From: Acanthacorydalis orientalis
Taxonomy: Eukaryota; Arthropoda; Insecta; Megaloptera; Corydalidae
Length of the DNA stretch: 64,000 bases
Reading direction: 5' to 3'
Assembly (NCBI GenBank): GCA_034766995.1
Contig: CM068322.1
Coordinates: 7,868,089-7,932,088, forward strand
In this document: positions 56,558 to 64,000 of the stretch, piece by piece
How the letters are laid out: each line of letters begins with the position of its first letter
Numbering within the stretch: the stretch's first letter is position 1
The notes under the pieces: model-generated
What the model was told of the DNA's origin: nothing
Database searches by the model: none
Seen by the model: only the letters and a program-made list of their open reading frames with translations
Translations under genes and position numbers: made by a program

Positions 56558-57806
56558 TTTCAGGACTTATAAAAATAAAATAAAACTAGTGATTACATAA
56601 AATGTATATTTATATTCATTTTTCTCACCTCACACTAATTGAAATAATATGGCGTTTATTATAATTTATACAATTATTTTTTTATTATTTATTATATAAT
56701 ATGAGTGCAACATTCAACGAAAACTTCAATACACATTCTACGTCTGCAGATCTAAATGAACAACTAAATATATTTTCGAATGAATGCATTAGTTTTGCAT
56801 TACCATCATGATTGATCCGGAATTCTCCTGATAATTTTCACCATCATACTGAATGATACGCAGTAAAAATTCTAAGAACGTGTGAGTTGTACAAAACGAA
56901 TAAACTGGTTAATTCGTGTTCGGTAAACAGATTACAGAACACTTTTACACTTTCACAGGTAGCAGTCATTTTGACTGGTATTGGTATAAGTAGCCATGAT
57001 ACAAAATTATTTTGATTTTGAATAAAAAAAAAAATAAAAATAAAATTCATTATACTGTTTCCTTAGTTATCGCTGCATAAGTCGTGACATCGTTGCGAAA
57101 AAGAAATGTAACATGAAGTAGGAATTTTAAAATAAAATTGTAAAACCAGTCATTTTGACTGGTGTGGTAGTTCTAGTGTTAAGTGTAAAAATGATGCACA
57201 CGATGATGGTTTTTACCTATTGCCAGCATTTTTACGGCGAAGCTGTATTTCATCTTTAAAGTTCTGCTGTTTGCCACATAATCTTCCCATTCGAAGTTTC
57301 TGTTATTCTCAGACATATATCTATTTATTCTTTTATGTAGGTTTAAGTAATGGTAATTCAAATTTAAGTATACAATCGAGGTTGTAGCAAGAATCATATG
57401 TATTCGTGTGTATGCATGTGTGTATGAGTGATAGTTATATAATAAATATTAACTGATTAATCCATAAATATGGTCGTTTTTTATTTTTATACATTTAAAC
57501 ACATTAATATTTTTCATACATAGATACGCACTTTCTTCTAAATATGAGTGTGTGCTTGCTTTGTTTAAGGAATAAACGAGTTTAATTTGTATTTAGAATT
57601 TAAATCGTTGTGTACTTTTCTATATTAATTACAAAAAATAAATAAAATGAGTATAGTTGAAATTCATTTCAGGCATTGTACGTATCATATGCACTGTGAA
57701 TTAACTCTAGATCTACGAGAATTTATTGTATTTGTATTTTTCCTGAAATCAATAATTGAGATGGATACATTAAAATACAGTCTTTTGGTAATAACATTAA
57801 TTAATT

Positions 57807-58852
57807 TTATTTTATATCACTGTATTTTTTGAGATTAACAGTGCATTTTTTACATATAAATTCTGTCTTGAGGGTACATTTTCCGCCCACAAACATTTTG
57901 CACTGACGGTAAATATTATTGGATCTTTTTTTTTTACAAAATCCGATTTGGCAGGACTTGGACTGGTTGTTATTGGAATTTCCTATATTCGACGACGGAT
58001 TGGAATTAGCCTTACACTCATCTCTGTAGTCCTTTTTTAATTCATCTATGTAGTCTGTCGCTAATTCTTCAGACAATTAAAAAATAAAATCTTTTCTCGA
58101 TATATTTAGTCCAGTAGTCTCCTTGTATAATATCCACGCATTGACAGTTGATAGTTGATAATAATAGTACATTTTTTGAACTGGAATGATGATGCCTTAA
58201 ACTGAGTAAAAGTACTTTTTCCTTTGGCTTACTTTTGTAAATTGTTACAACATAATTTTCTGATTTATAAAGTCGTGTGGAAAACCGGACCATATTATCT
58301 TTCTTAGCTTTTGTAGTTTTTGGTATTTCTTTTTTATTTGTACGCAGAGTCCCAGTTAGAGTAGTTTTTTTTTGTAAGTGAATTCTAATTGTATATAAAA
58401 ATAGAATTCCAATTCTAAATAACTAGAAGAACGAATAAAAGTCTGTGAGCTCAATTCTTCCCATTCAACCGAAAATTGTATGCCATATGCACTATTTCAT
58501 TTCTCAAGGGACGAAATACGGTATTCACTTTCACATTTTCGTTTTCTTTGTCCTCTACAGTATCAGATCACTTCGTGGTTTTAGTTATAATTTGGTAAGT
58601 AGAGACTTTTAGGACGCTTGATTCAAAATGTGTTAATCCATCAATTAGACGGGTGACCGGATAAATAGGTATACTATATACAGTTACGCGAAAGTAGAAA
58701 GCCGGCAGATAAATTGCATCGAGATATATACTCATACCATTATATCAATAAAAGTCAATATAATATTTTAAGAGTACTATTTATTTTTCCTTATTTTTAA
58801 GCATGAAATCTGAAATCGATCAAACTGACGGGTTCCGTAAATCTAGTGTTAA
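57807..58852 (-). mobile_element. piggyBac 3' region, second family
   Basis: The right end is ...CCGTAAATCTAGTGTTAA at 58852, the same terminus type as the element at 22754-24268. On the minus strand, 58069-58293 reads MVRFSTRLYKSENYVVTIYK and KEKVLLLSLRHHHSSS (catalytic-domain part), and 57807-58076 reads MSEELATDYIDELKKDYRDE, QIGFCKKKRSNNIYRQCKMF and GGKCTLKTEFICKKC, the C-terminal Cys finger. The other end was not found with certainty; it may have been lost near 57182. Confidence 0.82.
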
Positions 58853-60422
<1,570 letters not shown>

Positions 60423-60651
60423 ACAGAGTCATGTAGTGGTATTTTGGCGCCTGGAGCAGACATTCTTAAAAAGCGCCTTTATTCTATACTGAGGTGATTA
60501 ATTACATAAATTAAAGAATCTAATAAATCCTTTTACATATTTTTTTAATGGCTTCAACATTTTTAACAAAGACAGGAAACAGTTGCAGTAATATACTATA
60601 AAATAATTACATTTGTACAGAATAATTAATAAACAAAATGATTAAATATTG

Positions 60652-60918
60652 TTATTTTAAATGTACACGTCTAGATTTCATTTCCGCGAAATCCTGAATC
60701 AAATTGTCATAATTTAACGACTCACATAGATGGCTTTCGATGGACATTATAGGTAAACAGGCTAATCTTTCTTGTTCGATTGCCGACCGTAAGTATTTTT
60801 TATGATTTTTAATTTGGAGAGACTGCGTTTTCCAGAAGCAACTGATACGGATAAAGTTCGTACTGTTCGTAGGCAAATAAACAAATTCTGAAATATTGTA
60901 GTCATATTGTTTATCCAC
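60652..60918 (-). pseudogene. hAT transposase C-terminus
   Basis: 88 codons; the second half is diagnostic (ERLACLPIMSIESHLCESLN and DNLIQDFAEMKSRR). The first half is out of frame with the family: KLKIIKNTYGRQSN in the neighbouring frame is the expected upstream match. Confidence 0.75.
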
Positions 60919-61507
60919 AAATAGTTTAGTATTTCTAGTGGTTCCATTTTAACGTTCAATAATATAACTCAATTTACAATTTCTTCACAAAGTTCAAGAC
61001 CATCAATATCTCTCTATTATCATTATTAGTCAATAATAAATCTATACAATTTTTTAGTATTTCTGATCTATTTTCATGTTTTAGTTTATAAATGTTACAA
61101 TATTTTAAATTTATCAACGTATAATTTCAGATGTTCAAATCTTTCGCTAATTGAATTAACTTTAATTAACATTATAATTGTGTTGTGGACATATAATGGG
61201 TTGGTCATTAGATTCGTAATCAAAACTGTTTTTTCTTTTTACGAATTAGAATCGTGGAATCGTCCTAACGTCATGTAGCACTAAACGAGTGCTCGAACAA
61301 ATACGTACAGATTGAATGAAAATAAGTATATTAAAGAGAAATTTATTATGTTTATCTGTATAAAAATATCAAATACAGTTATTTACTTCAATGTTAAACA
61401 CATACATATTAATTGAACTTGACTAACATATAATATACATCTAAAGGTGAAACCTATAATTGTAAATTAGGTACAGGGCGCCTTCTGGCAGCGTTGACAG
61501 CATTATT

Positions 61508-61527
61508 TATATATATATATATATATG

Positions 61528-61561
<34 letters not shown>
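61508..61561. repeat. (TA)n microsatellite inside a hAT remnant
   Basis: TA array with a GTATG interruption. Confidence 0.93.
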
Positions 61562-61564
<3 letters not shown>

Positions 61565-61679
61565 ATTAAACTTTATTATTCGTTACAAATAAACAAAAAC
61601 CATGCAAAAAAATTGCAAAATATCTAACAGGTGCCTGGAGCGATCGCTCCAATGCTTCATGCCACACACGGCTCTCTAT

Positions 61680-61682
61680 ATG

Positions 61683-61745
<63 letters not shown>
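61680..61745. repeat. (TA)n microsatellite
   Basis: Starts right after the hAT end at 61676. Confidence 0.95.
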
Positions 61746-61749
<4 letters not shown>

Positions 61750-61927
61750 CAGGATGATTTGCTTCCTGCTTGCTATACTCACCAACCCCTGGAATCGCTA
61801 CGCTTGCCCACTTGTCAATTATAAACCTGTACATGTAACCGAATAAAACAATAAACGTATTTTTTAATACTCATGTCTATATAATTATCACAGATATATC
61901 CAACGTATGATTTCATACATACATACA

Positions 61928-61930
<3 letters not shown>

Positions 61931-61988
<58 letters not shown>
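61931..61988. repeat. (TA)n microsatellite
   Basis: Pure array; a shorter one follows at 62070-62100. Confidence 0.95.
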
Positions 61989-61992
<4 letters not shown>

Positions 61993-62639
61993 GTATGTCT
62001 ATACAAACATTCTTGGAGATGATTATTTTTTGCAAAGTAGTTGTTTTATAAAGTTTTTGTGGATAATTTTGATTATATATATGTATATATATATATATGT
62101 ATATAGTTATATACAAATGTATATATGTATAAAAATATATAATAGTTATTGATAAACTGTAACGTCAACAACACTTTATTTAAATAATGATAAATTTTAG
62201 TATAATACGATCATGGATTCATTACATTGTTTCTCTATTGGCAAATGTGTGCGGATCCGCGTGTTTTTTTCGGATTTTACATTAAAGAATTGAATATTTG
62301 CATGAGCTTTGTTCTCAATAAAATATTATTCATTAATTAAGAAATATTTAAAAATTTATAGTTTCATTCATTGTTACAATAATTCCAACTTCTAATGTAT
62401 TTTATCTATAATATTTTTGTAGTGAGTTTTAAACACAGCTTATTTTCCATTACAATATAAATCTTCAAGAACATAAAACATTCATTTCTTATCTTGCAAT
62501 ACTGAGATAATTTTAGATAGTATTTACGGACCGGACCTACTTTTCAAGAGGTCGTCGATCAAAACAGTACAGAACGACTAATTATCATGAAAACTATTTG
62601 TTACTTTTAAAATTCACTAATATTTAATGACTTTGTTAT

Positions 62640-62918
62640 GCCTGCTTCTTGTTGGAAAGCATTTGAATATTTGGTTGAAGCATGGAAGCCCGAATTTTTA
62701 GTTGATCCTCTAAATTACCGTTCGGCTTTCGCATCTTCTTCTCCTCGTTGTGCGTCACTTCCATCGTACGTTCGTCGCGAAAGAAACTGCAGCTCGGGTT
62801 TTTCGGGTTTTTTAAGAAGAGTTTCACTACAAAAAAAGGATTTGTTCTGTAAAATTTTGGTTTAGTCAAAAGGCCGCACTTAAAGCTCTAGAAGAGCACA
62901 GGTTTCCTACCCCTGTAC
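62640..62918. mobile_element. hAT-derived fragment with one clear terminus
   Basis: In reverse, the right end reads CAGGGGTAGGAAACCTGTGC, then TGCGGCCTTTTGACTAAACC and ACAGAACAAATCC, the layout of a hAT end. A 77-codon minus frame (62636-62869) covers it but matches nothing I know. The left boundary is not seen. Confidence 0.55.
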
Positions 62919-64000
62919 TACAACTATTCATCCATCTAGCAGTTATCGAATGATTCTCGAAATAAAGTATGCAAAATACTACACCACATCTGCCAGTTTA
63001 AAGATTATTTACAATAGTGATCGGATTGTGTAAATTTGGATTTATTTACATTATTCTCGTCGCTTTAATACTAGCAAGAAATTGAATTCCTTCAGAATTC
63101 TGCTTCGGCCGTTTTGTGAACTTATAGTCGTGGCACGTAGTCGAAAATACGACTACTATTCATAACGCGCACTTTATTTATAACGCACGAAAGCATATGT
63201 AGAAAAAATCGTTATTATTTCCGACGAAATGTGTGTCTTATAATTTTAGTGTCGATGCGATTGATTCGTTGTTTCACAAAATAAACTCCTTTAAGAGTTC
63301 AGCATAGATAGTAATATACTTAAGTTCAGGTAGTGTGCATCTTTCTCTCACCACGATACACATCGGTAAGCTTCGCTTATGTTTTTTTCGCAATCACAAC
63401 ATTCCTCAGTGTGTTACATTTTTCAGAATGTAGTCGATTGATTTCTGTTTTTGGACTGTTCGAGTATTTCTGCTCGCTTTTACACAAAAATAAATGTGGA
63501 CGCTCTGTTCGCAAGGTTAGATCGTTGATAATGTTCTTTAATGTCTTTACATTTCTATGGAGGTACGCACGCACGTACGGCTTTCTGCGTTTTAGATATC
63601 ATCAGTGTAATTATTGATTTTTTGACGGAGAAAAAGAAAATAAACTAGAATCGCATAACTATAGATCTTGTAGGTACTACGACTGAAACAACAATAAAAT
63701 TGAAATATGTTCAACTGCAACGTTAACTAAACAATGTTCTTTTTCAGTATAACTCATTTATATTTCACATTTCGCGTTTTTGCATAATACGACTGCGAAT
63801 TTAGGGTTTTTTGTTGTAAGCCGATCGTGCACATAATTTTTTTCTACCTGATCGTATACTCGGAATCAACGCAATTAAATGTATTAGCTATTGTGAAAGC
63901 ATCTACCAAAGTAATATTAGTTATTGGGAAGCATTCTCATTTTTCTATTTCACCTTTTAGTTTGTTTTTTTTTTATCTGTATTGCCATTAAGGATCTAAG
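62919..64000. other. No gene identified
   Basis: Less AT-rich than most of the right side, with scattered CpG. Open frames at 63333-63617 (+) and its antisense do not resemble known proteins. An exon or leader of a gene beyond the window is possible but unsupported. Confidence 0.35.

Larger units (their letters stand above)
55514..57182 (-). mobile_element. Internally deleted piggyBac element (1.67 kb)
   Basis: The left end TTAACACTAAAACTACTGAC and right end (reverse complement) TTAACACTAGAACTACCACA have inner CCAGTCAAAATGACTGG-type palindromes at both sides. Minus-strand coding is the piggyBac N-terminus (56357-56557), an acidic region and downstream scraps (55973-56290), and a Cys finger near 55860-55950 (YVCGKYTQKKKHVCKKC). 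The central catalytic domain is missing. Confidence 0.87.
60424..61676 (-). mobile_element. hAT element remnant (ZMYM/TTF-type transposase)
   Basis: The left end CAGAGTCATGTAGTGG... with GGCGCCTGGAGCAGAC, and the right end GGAGCGATCGCTCC... to CGTGTGTGGC in reverse, are imperfect inverted termini. Minus-strand coding at 60652-60918 reads LRSAIEQERLACLPIMSIES then LNYDNLIQDFAEMKSRRV, the C-terminus of ZMYM-like hAT transposases. Confidence 0.78.

Noticed and set aside
62638..62865. Overlapping + and - frames of 75-77 codons
   Set aside because: The DNA looks like a hAT terminus; neither peptide matches a transposase or host protein.

Overview
The window is AT-rich animal nuclear DNA, with intron-split genes, long (TA)n microsatellites and a dense load of mariner, piggyBac, hAT and non-LTR elements. 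The one clear host gene reads like an insect NFAT5/TonEBP orthologue. Together with the AT-rich, mariner-rich background this suggests an insect, possibly a hymenopteran. The insect assignment is an inference from protein style and repeat content, not a database result.

The centre (about 24.5-41.3 kb, + strand) holds the host gene, an NFAT-family Rel-homology transcription factor of the NFAT5 type. Seven coding exons join in phase: 24551-25035, 27421-27587, 27876-28027, 28287-28626, 28940-29145, 29579-29726 and 37117-39878. Together they give a 1,419-residue protein: an N-terminal region with a nuclear-localisation and sumoylation-like motif, the RHR-N DNA-binding domain, the IPT/TIG domain, and a 920-residue Ser/Thr/Asn-rich C-terminal region. 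That C-terminal region starts with about 17 copies of a 12-residue repeat (D-N-S-V-D-x-N-x-M-R-x-x). The first coding exon has a 3' splice acceptor just before the ATG, so at least one untranslated or short coding exon must lie upstream, probably across the transposon-rich left third. A 96-nt open segment at 35824-35919 has splice signals and phase 1-1 and could be a cassette exon.

The left third (1-24.3 kb) is a transposon graveyard. It holds two related mariners (791-2057 and 17096-18383) that were copied with the same flank and hAT end; a complete non-autonomous hAT with an exact 8-bp target duplication (2157-3406); an RTE-like LINE with a (TA)n tail (4460-6145); a hAT remnant (6498-7335); a Tc1-like scrap; irritans-type mariners (11818-12584, 13512-14799); other mariner fragments; a piggyBac remnant split by a Charlie-type hAT (about 20435-22436); and a second piggyBac carrying a LINE 3' end (22754-24268). 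A cecropia/Hsmar1-type mariner sits in the first coding intron (25692-26981), and three shorter relatives lie elsewhere. Two of these are 79-80 bp MITEs strikingly like primate MADE1.

The right third (41.3-64 kb) holds no intact gene that I recognise. It contains a broken coding stretch on the minus strand (42277-42840), a CpG-rich leader-like segment at 47.2-47.6 kb that may start another + strand gene, more hAT, piggyBac and mariner remnants, a 275-bp direct duplication, a + / - / + set of LINE 3' ends embedded in (TA)n, and many microsatellites. I saw no rRNA, convincing tRNA, CRISPR array or bacterial-type operon.
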